This document shows positions 1 through 9,636 of a DNA stretch of 37,023 nucleotides, in pieces. A program made the position numbers and the translations under genes. This stretch comes from Bacteroidales bacterium (GTDB taxonomy: Bacteria > Bacteroidota > Bacteroidia > Bacteroidales > Paludibacteraceae), in the NCBI GenBank assembly GCA_012518275.1, contig JAAYSS010000019.1, forward strand, positions 1 to 37,023, written 5' to 3'. The notes under the pieces were generated by a model that worked only from the letters and a program-made list of their open reading frames with translations, made no database searches and was not told the DNA's origin. The number at the start of each line of letters is the position of its first letter. Within the stretch, counting starts at the first letter, position 1.

Positions 1-1607
1 GCAAGGTTTGATACATCCAAACTTGTCACTGATTGTGCTGTCTTAATTAAGCTTCCTGTGATTCCGATTAACTCCACGTCACAAGCTTCAGAGAAATTAA
101 TTGTATTCAAAACGGGATTTGGATAAATAGCTATATCTGTAGCTTGTAGTGCTTTGGCGCTTGACACAATAAGTTCGCCCATCTTGTAATTTATAGTTGA
201 TGTTGAGGGGTTTACAATTGAAACAGCACCATTGAGACCTTTCACAGATAAACCTGTTGGCAGCATTGCCGTATTCTGATTAAGTACTTTGGATGTGTTT
301 TGCTCCAAATCAACATTGAGTACGTAGGCTGTAGTAGGAGTTTCTTCTGTGCTGCTAGTCATTATAATCTGAATAAGATTATTTCCTGCGAAACTTGATG
401 CAAACCATATTTCTTCATTTTTATTGGGATCTCCCTCATCTATCCCGCTTGTGAAGGCTTTGATAACAGTAAAGTCTGATTTTTTAAGGATAACGGCAAA
501 AACATCGTCAGCTCCCTTATGTTCAAGGGTGTTATCAAAAACTAACGGAGCTCCATTGAACGTTCCTTCCGCTATTATACTTTCGGCAGTTGGAGTTAAT
601 TGAGTTAAACGGCAACGATTGAAGCCGGCATCGTGTTCTACTATGTAATCTTTATATATAGGTGTAGCTTTTGTGCTCAAATTATAAGCGGCAAACTGAT
701 ATACATATTGCCAGGCTCCTCCTTCCGGAGTGTTTAAGGTGATGTCTTTTGTGTTTGAACCTATTTTCATAGTCTGATTACCGGTTGCTACATATCCGAT
801 ATACATTACATTATTGTCTATGGTAAATACTGCATCAAAAACATCTATCATAACCATTCCGTTATTTTCTGTGGCAGAAATTTCTGATATGACATTTTCA
901 AATTTCAAATCGTCAGTTAAAGACAGAATAAATCCTGACTGTAAGTCTACATAGTAACCTATTCCCCATAGGTTTGCTGTCGTACTTGAAATTGTAATCT
1001 CGTTATTGGTCACTTTTCCTTTGAGTATAGCAGAAACATACGTTTTGCCTTCAACAGCTTGTATGTCGCTAAAGTAAATTTCTGGTGTTGCTTCATACTC
1101 AACATCTAGTTCTACCGGATTAAAAACTTCTACAGCTTGCACAGCTCCGGCTGCGTTGTATTTTGCTACAAAAGCTGAAATTAACTCAGTTCCGGTAACT
1201 CCTTTTTTTGTAATAGCTGTACCGCTAGTCGTGTTAAACACCACTTCATCAGCCATACTTCCTGTAAGAAACACATTGCCGGTTTCATCTAACGTAATGC
1301 CGGTAACGGCTGCTGCTCCTGCAATAGAAACGCCCCATAGTTCATTGCCATTATTGTCGTATTTAATAAGATAGGAGCTGTTGGCAATAGGTTCTAAGTC
1401 TTGTCCTGCAAAGGCAAACGTTTCGCTGAATCTTCCAGCTGCATAAAGTTCTCCATCAGCAGTAACGGCAAGATGTTCCTTAGCAAGTTGTCGCCCGGCT
1501 TCACGTGCTACGGGCTTTGATTTTTCCCATAACGGAGTTACATCTTGAGCTTGAATACCTGGCAAAAAAAACAGGCTAATTGCAATAATAAATAAAATTC
1601 TTTTCAT
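1..1607 (-). CDS. T9SS-exported propeller-like surface protein (3' end cut by window)
   Basis: I read this frame directly: it opens at the ATG at 1605-1607 and stays open for 535 codons to the window edge, so the C-terminus is missing. The start is supported by a signal peptide (residues 1-20, MKRILFIIAISLFF..., likely cut after IQA). The N-terminal third has SBBP-like propeller phrasing (DGELYAAGRF, YDNNGNELWG, DETGNVFLTGS, AFVAKYNAAG). Near the truncated end there is a typical T9SS type A sorting-domain opening (IAIYPNPVLNTINF, then VELIGITGSLIK and SLDVSNLA); the missing part would be its last strands. The family-level inference is export through the outer membrane by T9SS and surface anchoring or release. 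It is the last visible gene behind metalloprotease-SusC-SusD, 88 bases after the susD stop, and so may bind or process the same substrate. The ligand is unknown. Confidence 0.85.
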   Translation of the reverse strand, partial: MKRILFIIAISLFFLPGIQAQDVTPLWEKSKPVAREAGRQLAKEHLAVTADGELYAAGRFSETFAFAGQDLEPIANSSYLIKYDNNGNELWGVSIAGAAAVTGITLDETGNVFLTGSMADEVVFNTTSGTAITKKGVTGTELISAFVAKYNAAGAVQAVEVFNPVELDVEYEATPEIYFSDIQAVEGKTYVSAILKGKVTNNEITISSTTANLWGIGYYVDLQSGFILSLTDDLKFENVISEISATENNGMVMIDVFDAVFTIDNNVMYIGYVATGNQTMKIGSNTKDITLNTPEGGAWQYVYQFAAYNLSTKATPIYKDYIVEHDAGFNRCRLTQLTPTAESIIAEGTFNGAPLVFDNTLEHKGADDVFAVILKKSDFTVIKAFTSGIDEGDPNKNEEIWFASSFAGNNLIQIIMTSSTEETPTTAYVLNVDLEQNTSKVLNQNTAMLPTGLSVKGLNGAVSIVNPSTSTINYKMGELIVSSAKALQATDIAIYPNPVLNTINFSEACDVELIGITGSLIKTAQSVTSLDVSNL

Positions 1608-1695
1608 ACGTAAATTGTTTTATGGATTAATTAAATTAATTAATAGATATAGATAAATAAAAAATATTGATTGTAATATGTTATACAAATATGTT

Positions 1696-3039
1696 TTAAT
1701 TTGCTAAACCCGGATTGGCGCTAACGGCTTCTGCCGGAATTTTCAGCGTGTATCTCACATCATTATTGTTTAATACATAGTTTTCCGTTCCGAACTGCTT
1801 TTCAATCTTGGGTTGGGATAAACGTCGTAAATCGAACCATCTATGCCCTTCATATGCTAATTCCAATTCTCGTTGATTCAGAGTTTCGGCGAGTAGTTCA
1901 GCATTTGTCATGCTGTCAATTTGGAGTACTTTTTTCGTATAGGCATTAGCGCTTAACCTGTGCTCTAAAAGCTTTAGCAAAAAAGCCTTACCTTCATTAT
2001 CTTTGTTTTGTAGACGGAATGCACTTTCAGCTGCGTTTAGGTATATTTCACCGGTTCGAAATGAGCATCTGTATTCATTATTCCCACCTTTTTTAAGTAA
2101 ATAGATGGACGCAGTTTGAGCTTTGTAGTATTTAGATTTTCTCAAATCGCCCGATTGGTATTTTTTAAGCAGAGCATTAGAGATACGCATGGCTCTATTA
2201 TATTGCGAAGTCATTATTTGTTCTATGCTTACTAGGTTTTCTACTGATTTGTAGCTGTTTGGTAGCGGCGAAGATGAGTTTTTTAAATCTACAAGCTGAT
2301 TTTTTTTGCTTAACATACGTTGTGCTGCATTGTAAGATTCTTCCCATTTTCCCATGTAAAGATAAAGCCTGCTTCTGAAAGCATCAACTGCTATCTTACT
2401 AAAGCGGTACGTTAATCCTGTTTCCCATTCAGAAACATTTAAGTGCTGTTCGGCTGCATTTAAATCATTAATTATGGATGAGTAAACTTCTTCAACGGTG
2501 TTTCGACTAAGTGATGTTTCTGTGTCGGTATTTAATTTTAGCGGAATGCCTTTAGCAGTATCGGGTTGCACATGAGTGTAGGGCTCTGCGTAAAGATTTA
2601 CCAGCAAAAAATGCATATATGCCCTAAGCATGTAAGCTTCACCTACCAGTTGGTTGATTTCGTCAGGAGTTCCCTGCGTAATGTTTTCTTTGTTTTCCAG
2701 CACATAGTTGGCAATGAATAGCACGTGGTAGTATTGTCTCCAGCCAAACGAAACAGTGCTGCCTGCCGGTGCATCATCTTCCCATGTCCAGATATTTTTG
2801 TAAGAATCGATATCAGAAACAGATGAAATATTCTCATCCATAATGCCCTCATCGGTTCGAAAAGTAACTAATCCTCTGTCTTCGGGTACAGAGTTGTATG
2901 CCTGTGTAAGAAGTCCACGGTATTCGGCAGCTGTCTCAGGTATTACTTTTCCGGTTGGCTTGATATCCAAAAATTTGTCGCATGTAGTTAGCAAAATAGC
3001 AGCTGACAGAATGGTTGATATTATAAGTGTTTTCTTCAT
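1696..3039 (-). CDS. SusD/RagB-family outer-membrane lipoprotein
   Basis: 447 residues. It begins with a lipoprotein signal (MKKTLIISTILSAAILLTTC, Cys20 as lipidation site; Thr at -1 is unusual but tolerated), followed by CDKFLDIKPTG, the usual opening of SusD proteins. The body has the family hallmarks: the TPR-like N-terminal half (GEAYMLRAYMHFLLVNLYA, about residues 132-152), RTGEIYLNAAESAFR (about 330) and the C-terminal NQRELELAYEGHRWFDLRR (about 388-406). SusD proteins sit as a lid on the SusC pore and capture oligomeric nutrients at the cell surface. It is slightly shorter than many glycan SusDs (500-600 residues). It starts 29 bases after the SusC stop and is surely co-transcribed with it. 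The substrate cannot be read from the sequence; the protease upstream makes peptides a reasonable guess, as for RagB. Confidence 0.95.
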   Translation of the reverse strand: MKKTLIISTILSAAILLTTCDKFLDIKPTGKVIPETAAEYRGLLTQAYNSVPEDRGLVTFRTDEGIMDENISSVSDIDSYKNIWTWEDDAPAGSTVSFGWRQYYHVLFIANYVLENKENITQGTPDEINQLVGEAYMLRAYMHFLLVNLYAEPYTHVQPDTAKGIPLKLNTDTETSLSRNTVEEVYSSIINDLNAAEQHLNVSEWETGLTYRFSKIAVDAFRSRLYLYMGKWEESYNAAQRMLSKKNQLVDLKNSSSPLPNSYKSVENLVSIEQIMTSQYNRAMRISNALLKKYQSGDLRKSKYYKAQTASIYLLKKGGNNEYRCSFRTGEIYLNAAESAFRLQNKDNEGKAFLLKLLEHRLSANAYTKKVLQIDSMTNAELLAETLNQRELELAYEGHRWFDLRRLSQPKIEKQFGTENYVLNNNDVRYTLKIPAEAVSANPGLAN

Positions 3040-3068
3040 TTGATGTGTTGTTTTTACTATTTTTTTGA

Positions 3069-6000
3069 CTACAACGAAAGATTGATACTAAGGACAAAAG
3101 ATTTCGGTATCGGTTGTGCAAATGGATTTCCCATAGTCTCCGGATCAAGAAAATTGGTGTAATCCTTTGCTACAACAAAAAGATTTCGGGCTTCAAGAGC
3201 TACAGTGCCCGCCTGAAATTGAATAGCACGCATCCAATTTTCCGGAAGTCTGTAAGCTGTTCGGATGCTTTGTACACGCATATAATCTCCTCGTTTTACC
3301 CAGTTGTCCATTAATGCATTGATGTTGAAGTCGCCGATCCAGTTATATTCTTCTATTCGCTTGGCACTTGTAATTAATGCCGGAAAGGTAGTGTTCGGAT
3401 TTTCCGTTGTCCACCTACTGAGAATATCTTTGTTTGTATTCATACCTCGATCAAACTCTGTAAGCGAATACGATGGTGTGGTGCGCACGTAAAATCCTAA
3501 ATTAAAGATACAGTTTACACTTATTTCAAATCGCTTTATGGTGAAAGTATTGGTAACTCCACCGGATACTAACGGCTCAGATGAACCAATGTATGAATAT
3601 AATTTGCGTTGTTCTTTGGCAGACAGATTAGTACGGGTGCCTGCTCCAACACGCTCTAAATTGAAAAAATCTTTTGCGTTTTGTTTTTCACCGTTTTTCC
3701 CCATAAATAAAAGATATCCTTCATCATCTAATCCTGCAGATTTATAGGCAAATATGGCTCCAACAGAATAACCTTCACGCGATGGAACGGTTTGATTGGT
3801 TGGAATACTTTCTTTAAGTACTTTATTATCATTGTATCCTACGTTAAAATTAGTATGCCACATAAAAGAAGGCGTGTGGATATTTCGAGTAGTAAGTGAT
3901 AGTTCGACTCCTTCGTTTTTCATACTTGCCCAATTAATCATTGTGGATGAAAAACCGGTTTCAAGGGGTAACATTTGCATACCTATCAAATCCGTTCCTA
4001 GTCGGTAGTAGTAATCGATGCTCAGATCGATACTTTGCTTAAATAGTGATAAATCCAATCCGGCATTAAATGTCTGAGTTTTTTCCCATCTTAATTTTTT
4101 GTTAGGCGGTGAACTAATTACAATTTTATCTTCAGAAGTGCCGGGTAAAATTTCGGTTGTCTGATAGTAACCAATCACAAAGGGTGATGTGTTTTTGTCA
4201 ATATTTCCTTGAAGTCCGTAAGATGAGCGGATTACTGCATTATCGATGAATTTTATATTTTTCATAAACTTTTCATTGGAAATTCTCCAAAGTCCACTAA
4301 CAGAATAAAGTGGCAAGTAACGATATCGCTTATCTACTCCAAAGATATCAGAGCCGTCAAATCGGATGCTTCCACCAAGTGTGTAGCGATGTTTATAAGT
4401 ATATGATACAGTTGAAAATGCAGATACAAAGGCGTTTTCAGTAAAAGTTTTCGTATGTAACGGAAAATAGCGCGCGTCTTCTTCTTTTGGGAAAAGTACG
4501 GGTTTTGTAGTTAATGTTTGGGGATTAAATCCATACCCTGTAGAGAATAGTGTTTGCAGCCATGTTTTTCGGATTTCAGAGCCCAACATAGTTTCAAATT
4601 CAGAGCCGCTTCCAAACTGATTGCGGTATTCACCCATCAGTTTCCCTGTAACTTGTGAAAGCCTATTTTCGTTTTGAATGTGTTTCCCGCCGACAGGTAA
4701 AAATGACCGTTTAACTCCATCGGCATATGTGCGCATGGCTCGCTCTTTGTCTTTACGCATAGAATAGCTATCATGTGTAGCCATTCGTTCAATAGATGTT
4801 CGGTCTGTTTGCAGTCCGAGCTGTGATATCAGTTTTATCTGCTCGGAAAATCTGACTTCCGCATCAAATATAGTAGACAATGAGTGTACTTTGTTGGTGT
4901 TGGATGTGTTGTTACGTTCTTCAAATATATTGAATTGTAAATCAGAATCACCTCGCCCTTGTATATCGGTATCGTAAATATAGTTTCCATGGTCATCATA
5001 AACAAGCTGATAACTGTTGGCACGACGTGAATAATAAACCGGATTTGTGAATCCATCGTAATCCGTTAAGTAAGATTGATTGTCTCGTTGATTGGCGTAG
5101 ATTGATACTCCTAATTTAGTGCTGTTTCCTAAATTAAAATTTACTTTTGATAGGATATTAAATCTGTTGGCACTTACTCCTTTTACATTTCCTTTCTCAG
5201 TATAAAATCCTACAGAAGTATAGTATGTTGCATGATCGCCTCCTCCTGCTACACTTAAATTGTAGTCTTGGTTATAGGTGCTTCGAAACAGGATGTCGTT
5301 CCAATCCGTAGAAATTTCTTTTAAGTTAAGAATGTCATTTTGTGCTTCGGTAGAGAGTGCATTCCAGCCTTCGGATTTGTAAGTGTCCATCAATTCGTAC
5401 TTATTTAAAATTCTTGCCACAGCACCTTTGTTCTCACGATATGTGAATCCTGATTGGAGCAATGAGAGTTCTAAATCAACCTTCTCTTGTGAATTTAGCA
5501 AATTTAATCGCTCAATACTTACAGTAGGGACAAAAGTTTGGCGTGTAGAAAAATGAATAGACGGTTTCCCTTTCTTCCCTTTTTTTGTAGAAATAATAAT
5601 TACACCATTGGCAGCCCTTGCCCCGTAAATGGCAGTGGCTGCGGCATCTTTCAACACTGTGATACTTTCGATATCGGCCGGGTTAAGCCCTGCGATAGTA
5701 GTGGATTCGATATTGTCAATGTCTTTCAAATTTTCCATTTTGGGTATGTCTGTCCCTTCAAGAGGAAGTCCGTCCAACACCCATAGCGGATCTTGCGTAC
5801 CGTTAAGTGACGCAGTACCACGGATCCTAATTTTAGGTGGTGCTGAAAGCGCTCCGCTGGTAGTGGTTACAGCCAATCCTGCAATTTGTCCGGACAAAGC
5901 TTGATCAATACTACGAACAGAGCCTATTTTTTCTTCAGAAATATCAATTTTTGAAATGGCGGCAGTCATTTTCCGCTTTTCAATGGTTTGATATCCGGTT

Positions 6001-6347
6001 ACAACAACTTCTTGAAGTGATATGTCTGATGGTTCTAGCTCAATGGTGTAAAAGTTGTCGGCACCAATCTCTATTGTAGTTGGATTAAAACCAACATAAG
6101 TAAGGGTGATTTTTTTTGCTGTTTCTGGAATTGTCAATGTGAAGTTGCCGGTAAAATCAGTGCTTGCGCCTAATGAGTTGCGTTTATCGTTAATGCGCTT
6201 CAATTCATCTTTTGGGACAAATACGCTAACACCTATCAACTCTTCATTATCGACGGATGAAAGCACTTTCCCTTTAATGACTCTGTCTGCACCGAAAAGT
6301 TGAGTTGATAATATCAGTATAATATTTAAGATGAAAATTTTTTTCAT
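3069..6347 (-). CDS. SusC/RagA-family TonB-dependent outer-membrane transporter
   Basis: 1092 residues from the preferred ATG at 6345-6347. An upstream in-frame ATG at 6398 would add 17 residues and put the start one base after the previous stop, but the signal peptide (MKKIFILNIILILSTQLFGA) begins only at 6347. Domains: carboxypeptidase-regulatory-like beta domain (about 22-105, DRVIKGKVLSSVDNEELIGV), TonB-box-like EVVVTGYQ, plug domain (about 115-225, with PLWVLDGLPL and ITVLKDAAATAIYGARAANG), then a 22-strand-type barrel ending in FVLSINLSL. It imports bulky ligands handed over by the SusD partner, energised by TonB-ExbBD. The order protease (52 bases upstream), SusC, SusD (29 bases downstream) suggests one transcript starting near 9128. 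No sigma/anti-sigma pair or hybrid two-component regulator adjoins the locus. Confidence 0.95.
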   Translation of the reverse strand: MKKIFILNIILILSTQLFGADRVIKGKVLSSVDNEELIGVSVFVPKDELKRINDKRNSLGASTDFTGNFTLTIPETAKKITLTYVGFNPTTIEIGADNFYTIELEPSDISLQEVVVTGYQTIEKRKMTAAISKIDISEEKIGSVRSIDQALSGQIAGLAVTTTSGALSAPPKIRIRGTASLNGTQDPLWVLDGLPLEGTDIPKMENLKDIDNIESTTIAGLNPADIESITVLKDAAATAIYGARAANGVIIISTKKGKKGKPSIHFSTRQTFVPTVSIERLNLLNSQEKVDLELSLLQSGFTYRENKGAVARILNKYELMDTYKSEGWNALSTEAQNDILNLKEISTDWNDILFRSTYNQDYNLSVAGGGDHATYYTSVGFYTEKGNVKGVSANRFNILSKVNFNLGNSTKLGVSIYANQRDNQSYLTDYDGFTNPVYYSRRANSYQLVYDDHGNYIYDTDIQGRGDSDLQFNIFEERNNTSNTNKVHSLSTIFDAEVRFSEQIKLISQLGLQTDRTSIERMATHDSYSMRKDKERAMRTYADGVKRSFLPVGGKHIQNENRLSQVTGKLMGEYRNQFGSGSEFETMLGSEIRKTWLQTLFSTGYGFNPQTLTTKPVLFPKEEDARYFPLHTKTFTENAFVSAFSTVSYTYKHRYTLGGSIRFDGSDIFGVDKRYRYLPLYSVSGLWRISNEKFMKNIKFIDNAVIRSSYGLQGNIDKNTSPFVIGYYQTTEILPGTSEDKIVISSPPNKKLRWEKTQTFNAGLDLSLFKQSIDLSIDYYYRLGTDLIGMQMLPLETGFSSTMINWASMKNEGVELSLTTRNIHTPSFMWHTNFNVGYNDNKVLKESIPTNQTVPSREGYSVGAIFAYKSAGLDDEGYLLFMGKNGEKQNAKDFFNLERVGAGTRTNLSAKEQRKLYSYIGSSEPLVSGGVTNTFTIKRFEISVNCIFNLGFYVRTTPSYSLTEFDRGMNTNKDILSRWTTENPNTTFPALITSAKRIEEYNWIGDFNINALMDNWVKRGDYMRVQSIRTAYRLPENWMRAIQFQAGTVALEARNLFVVAKDYTNFLDPETMGNPFAQPIPKSFVLSINLSL

Positions 6348-6399
6348 GTGAATGTTGTTTGTTTCCATGGGGATAGCTAAAAAACATGACAAGCCCATG

Positions 6400-9051
6400 C
6401 TACTTAGAAATTCCCAATGCTGTGTTAATGCGGAGAATTAAATCAAGATAATGGTATTTTGCTCCTACTTTGGCGTTTGATTGTCTTTTTTCCAATAAGT
6501 TTTTTATTCGAATCAGTTCACCTCTTTTCACTGAAATTGCATCGGATGTACGGATAATTTGAGAACCGTAAAAACTTAGTGTCCTTTTAGCTCCATATTT
6601 GTTATTATCCATCATTTGTTCGCAGTGAAGTGGACAGCTACAAAAACTGTGTGTTGAGTTTTGGAGTAAAAAGTGTTCACTCATCAGCTTTTTCTGGTCT
6701 TTATTTGCATGTGATGTTGAAGCAGAATTGATAAGTGCATCCACTAAACCTTTCTGGAGACTACGCATCATCACATCCGGCGTGCCGCCCCGCTCTGTTA
6801 TTCCGAAAATATGGTTGTGAAGCATATCTAACATTTCCACGGCCGTGAAAGCATTCGTTTTGTTTATATGCTCGTTTTCAAGCATTCTTAAAATACGGGT
6901 GTCAAGCAATAAGTCCCATAGAATATAGGCTTGAGCGTTTTTAAGCACCTGAGTAGGGGCGTTTTCTACTATTCCGTTGGGGGTTGATTTCCAAAGGTAA
7001 GTATATTTGGACAGTTCATTGTCAAACAGCCATGATGGCATAGTAAGAACTTCATTCATCAGAAATTGTAACGATTCTTTCTGCTTCTCTTTTTCCACAT
7101 GAGTAAAAGTTTTATTGCCGTCGCCTACAGTTGTGTTTTCCATGTAAATACCACCGATGTTTGCTAAAACATGATACAGGTAGTCATTCCATTGGTTTAT
7201 AACCGAATAATACAAGCGTGATGCTTCTTCGTAGGTTTGACCTTTTTCGCCGGTTGTAGTCCAATTAATTATTTCGGGTACAATTCGTTTTAGGTTTTTA
7301 ATGCCCAGCTCAGATGATCTCACAGGGTCATTTCCCAAGTCTTCATTTTGTGCCCTTGGGTCAACCGCATCGCGAACATCTTGTGCCTCGCTAAATTTAT
7401 ATAAATTGCCGGTATGTGCATCAAGAAGGCTCTGCAATTGCTCTTTCTCGTCTTCAGGATTTGATTTCCCATACCACCTATAACCATATTCAATGGCAAG
7501 CAAATCATACGGACCGATATTAGGTGATAGATTTGTGATGCCATCTTCTGGCTGAGCAATATAATTGAAACGTGCATAATCCATGATGGATGAACTGGTA
7601 GACTTGGTTTTGTCCGTAAAAGTTTTAGAACGGAGTGAATCTGTGGGAAATGCCCATGACCCCATCATGTTGTGTCTGAGTCCTAATGAGTGTCCTACTT
7701 CGTGACAAGCTACGAATCTCACAGCATCTCCCATAATGTGATCGGGTAGAATGTTGGAGCGAGCTTCGGGATTGACTACACCTGTTTGCGTGCGTATCCA
7801 CCCTTGTAGCATGGAAAGCACGTTGTGCCACCAGATTATATCAGCTTCAATGATTTCGCCGGAACGTGGGTCAATGATAGATGGGCCCATAGCATTTGCT
7901 TTTGTAGATGCAGCATAAGTGAATTCAGAATAATTAATATCATCAGCATCGTGAGCTATACTATCTGTCATTTCTAATGCAATGATTGCATTTTTGAATC
8001 CGGCTTTTTCAAACGCCACCTGCCAGTCTTCTATCCCCTGAATTATGTATTTTCGCCATTTACTTGGGATAGCTCGGTCTAAATAAAATGTTATCGGTTT
8101 TTTGGGTTCAACTAATTTACCGCTAAGGTATTCGGACTCTTCTCCTGCTTTCGGCTCTAACCGCCAGCGAGTGATGTATTCTTTCCTGTTTGCACGTTGC
8201 TGGTCGTCGGAAAAACTGAGAATCGGTGTTGTAAAATAGCCAATTCGTTGATTATCCAAACGTCCGGTCATTTCTTCTGGAGGGAGAAGCACTAAGGAAG
8301 ATGAAACGACCACCGTAATGTTAACTGAGCTTGTGCCTTCGGTAACTTTTGTTGTCAATTCAGAAACGGCTACCACATTATTTTCAAAGGCTTTAATGGA
8401 TTTTATATGTGATAAGTCAGAAATTGGTGAAGTCCCTAAGTTGATATTTGAAAAAACATTGTTAATGCTGTTGTCGGTCCCGTCGTATATTTCATTGACT
8501 TTTATCAGGTATGTTGTGCTGTCTGCATTAAATCCTTCAATCTTATAACTGGCAATAATGGGTGAAATGTAGTTATTAACTACGGATGAAGAAATAATAT
8601 CGTCTTGAGGAAAAGAAGGTTGAACACGTTGTTGGCGAATAAAAACATGAGTCTTGTTTTTGTTAAGCTCAAAGCGCACCATTTGATTCTGATAGTTGAT
8701 ACCCCGATTAACCCCGGCTTCATTGAGTTCTGAGGGAACTTGAAGAAGTTTATTGACTACCAACATGTCTTTTTCCAGCAGTTGAGTCGGGATTTCAAAA
8801 TAGTAGTCGTCTTTGTTTTGATAAACATTGAACATTCCTTTCCACTGTTTACTGTCTTTGCCTGTTATTTTAGAATAACTGTTTTTTGAGTCGGTACTGT
8901 CTTTGGGAAGTTCAGCCTTCTTTTTCTTTTTAAACCATGGGAAACCGTCAGTAGTGTATGCTGAACTTGCATAGAGCGGACTAAACAAAAGTAAAATTGC
9001 TGTAAGAATAGAAATAACTGTTAGCTTATGATTCAAATTATTGAATTCCAT
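6400..9051 (-). CDS. Secreted zinc-dependent metalloprotease (DUF5118-DUF5117-DUF4953 architecture)
   Basis: 883 residues. A hydrophobic N-terminus (about residues 10-30) acts as signal peptide or anchor, followed by a charged KKKKK stretch. The middle (about 60-330) fits the DUF5118/DUF5117 domains known from Bacteroidota (MFNVYQNKDDYYFEIP). The catalytic part has a metzincin zinc motif HEVGHSLGLRH: His450, Glu451, His454, His460, with the Met-turn SIMDY at 488-492. All catalytic residues are present. Family members are predicted periplasmic or outer-membrane zinc endopeptidases, often beside SusCD pairs. Here it is the first gene of the operon, so it probably generates peptides, or trims surface proteins, for the SusCD transporter downstream. 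Export site and substrate are inference. The start at 9049-9051 is supported by a promoter about 85 bases upstream. Confidence 0.9.
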   Translation of the reverse strand: MEFNNLNHKLTVISILTAILLLFSPLYASSAYTTDGFPWFKKKKKAELPKDSTDSKNSYSKITGKDSKQWKGMFNVYQNKDDYYFEIPTQLLEKDMLVVNKLLQVPSELNEAGVNRGINYQNQMVRFELNKNKTHVFIRQQRVQPSFPQDDIISSSVVNNYISPIIASYKIEGFNADSTTYLIKVNEIYDGTDNSINNVFSNINLGTSPISDLSHIKSIKAFENNVVAVSELTTKVTEGTSSVNITVVVSSSLVLLPPEEMTGRLDNQRIGYFTTPILSFSDDQQRANRKEYITRWRLEPKAGEESEYLSGKLVEPKKPITFYLDRAIPSKWRKYIIQGIEDWQVAFEKAGFKNAIIALEMTDSIAHDADDINYSEFTYAASTKANAMGPSIIDPRSGEIIEADIIWWHNVLSMLQGWIRTQTGVVNPEARSNILPDHIMGDAVRFVACHEVGHSLGLRHNMMGSWAFPTDSLRSKTFTDKTKSTSSSIMDYARFNYIAQPEDGITNLSPNIGPYDLLAIEYGYRWYGKSNPEDEKEQLQSLLDAHTGNLYKFSEAQDVRDAVDPRAQNEDLGNDPVRSSELGIKNLKRIVPEIINWTTTGEKGQTYEEASRLYYSVINQWNDYLYHVLANIGGIYMENTTVGDGNKTFTHVEKEKQKESLQFLMNEVLTMPSWLFDNELSKYTYLWKSTPNGIVENAPTQVLKNAQAYILWDLLLDTRILRMLENEHINKTNAFTAVEMLDMLHNHIFGITERGGTPDVMMRSLQKGLVDALINSASTSHANKDQKKLMSEHFLLQNSTHSFCSCPLHCEQMMDNNKYGAKRTLSFYGSQIIRTSDAISVKRGELIRIKNLLEKRQSNAKVGAKYHYLDLILRINTALGISK

Positions 9052-9135
9052 GATTTATGTTGAATAAAAATTAATATTTTAGAGAAAAATAGTACAATGT
9101 TGAAGTTCAATATCAGATTGTATCTTAATTATGCG

Positions 9136-9143
9136 CAAAAGTA
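9136..9143 (-). promoter_or_regulatory. Bacteroidota -7 promoter element for the protease-SusCD operon
   Basis: On the minus strand this reads TACTTTTG, a full match to the Bacteroidota -7 consensus TAnnTTTG. No clear TTTG -33 element is visible about 20 bases further upstream, so recognition may be weak or activator-aided. Transcription would start near 9128, leaving a leader of about 75 bases before the ATG at 9051. Confidence 0.5.
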
Positions 9144-9475
9144 ATATTTTTTCTTGAAATAGAAATAAAAATAATGCATTTTAATACATAATAATTACTT
9201 TTTTATAAAAATGATTATTTGTTAGTTATTGAGTATAATTAAACCATTACTACTTAATTACTGCATTTAATCTCTATTTTTATGCTGGTATTCAATGGTT
9301 TAATCTGGTCTTTTGATTAGAAATTCGGAGTAATATTTTAGGTGTGATTTAGGTATAAACGTCTTATTCAAGTAGTTCGGTTGGCGTTTAATATTTTGAG
9401 CAGTAGGTAGTTAAATAGGTTTCGGTGGGTTTTCTTGTGGCTATGTCATGCCAAAAGATACCACATGGTACCTTT

Positions 9476-9533
9476 TAGTACATGATAAAAACTAATTATT
9501 GTTCTGAAATTTAATAAGTTTTATCATGTACTA
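9476..9533. repeat. Long imperfect inverted repeat (18/17-base arms, 23-base loop)
   Basis: The left arm at 9476-9493 (TAGTACATGATAAAAACT) pairs with the right arm at 9517-9533 (AGTTTTATCATGTACTA), differing by one extra A/T in the run. There is no strong U-tract on either strand, so it is not a textbook intrinsic terminator, although it lies about 100 bases beyond the AmpG-like stop on that gene's strand. It could be a 3' RNA structure, a regulator site, or a remnant of a small non-autonomous element. Confidence 0.6.
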
Positions 9534-9636
9534 CTTGGATGATTTCCACTAAAATAGATTCTCATGGAAATTACATTGTTTGAGAGTCTAATAATTATTC
9601 AAGAAAGAAGTAGCCGAAAAACATCCGAAATCGTTC

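Larger units (their letters stand above)
9052..9636. other. 585-base AT-rich intergenic region
   Basis: No credible coding frame on either strand. It holds the probable promoter of the protease-SusCD operon at 9136-9143 (minus strand) and a long inverted repeat at 9476-9533 about 100 bases past the end of the AmpG-like gene. A smaller dyad, ATTTCCA at 9542-9548 against TGGAAAT at 9565-9571, follows it. The remainder is AT-rich sequence in which I see nothing. Confidence 0.6.

Noticed and set aside
1494-1509. Candidate parS site around a CACGTG near parAB-bearing sequence
   Set aside because: Only the central core resembles the parS palindrome, it lies inside a coding region 25 kb from parAB, and other CACGTG occurrences (2726, 18850, 19134, 35507) match no better.
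6348-6398. 17-residue extension of SusC
   Set aside because: It would put residues in front of a normal signal peptide and start one base after the previous stop codon.
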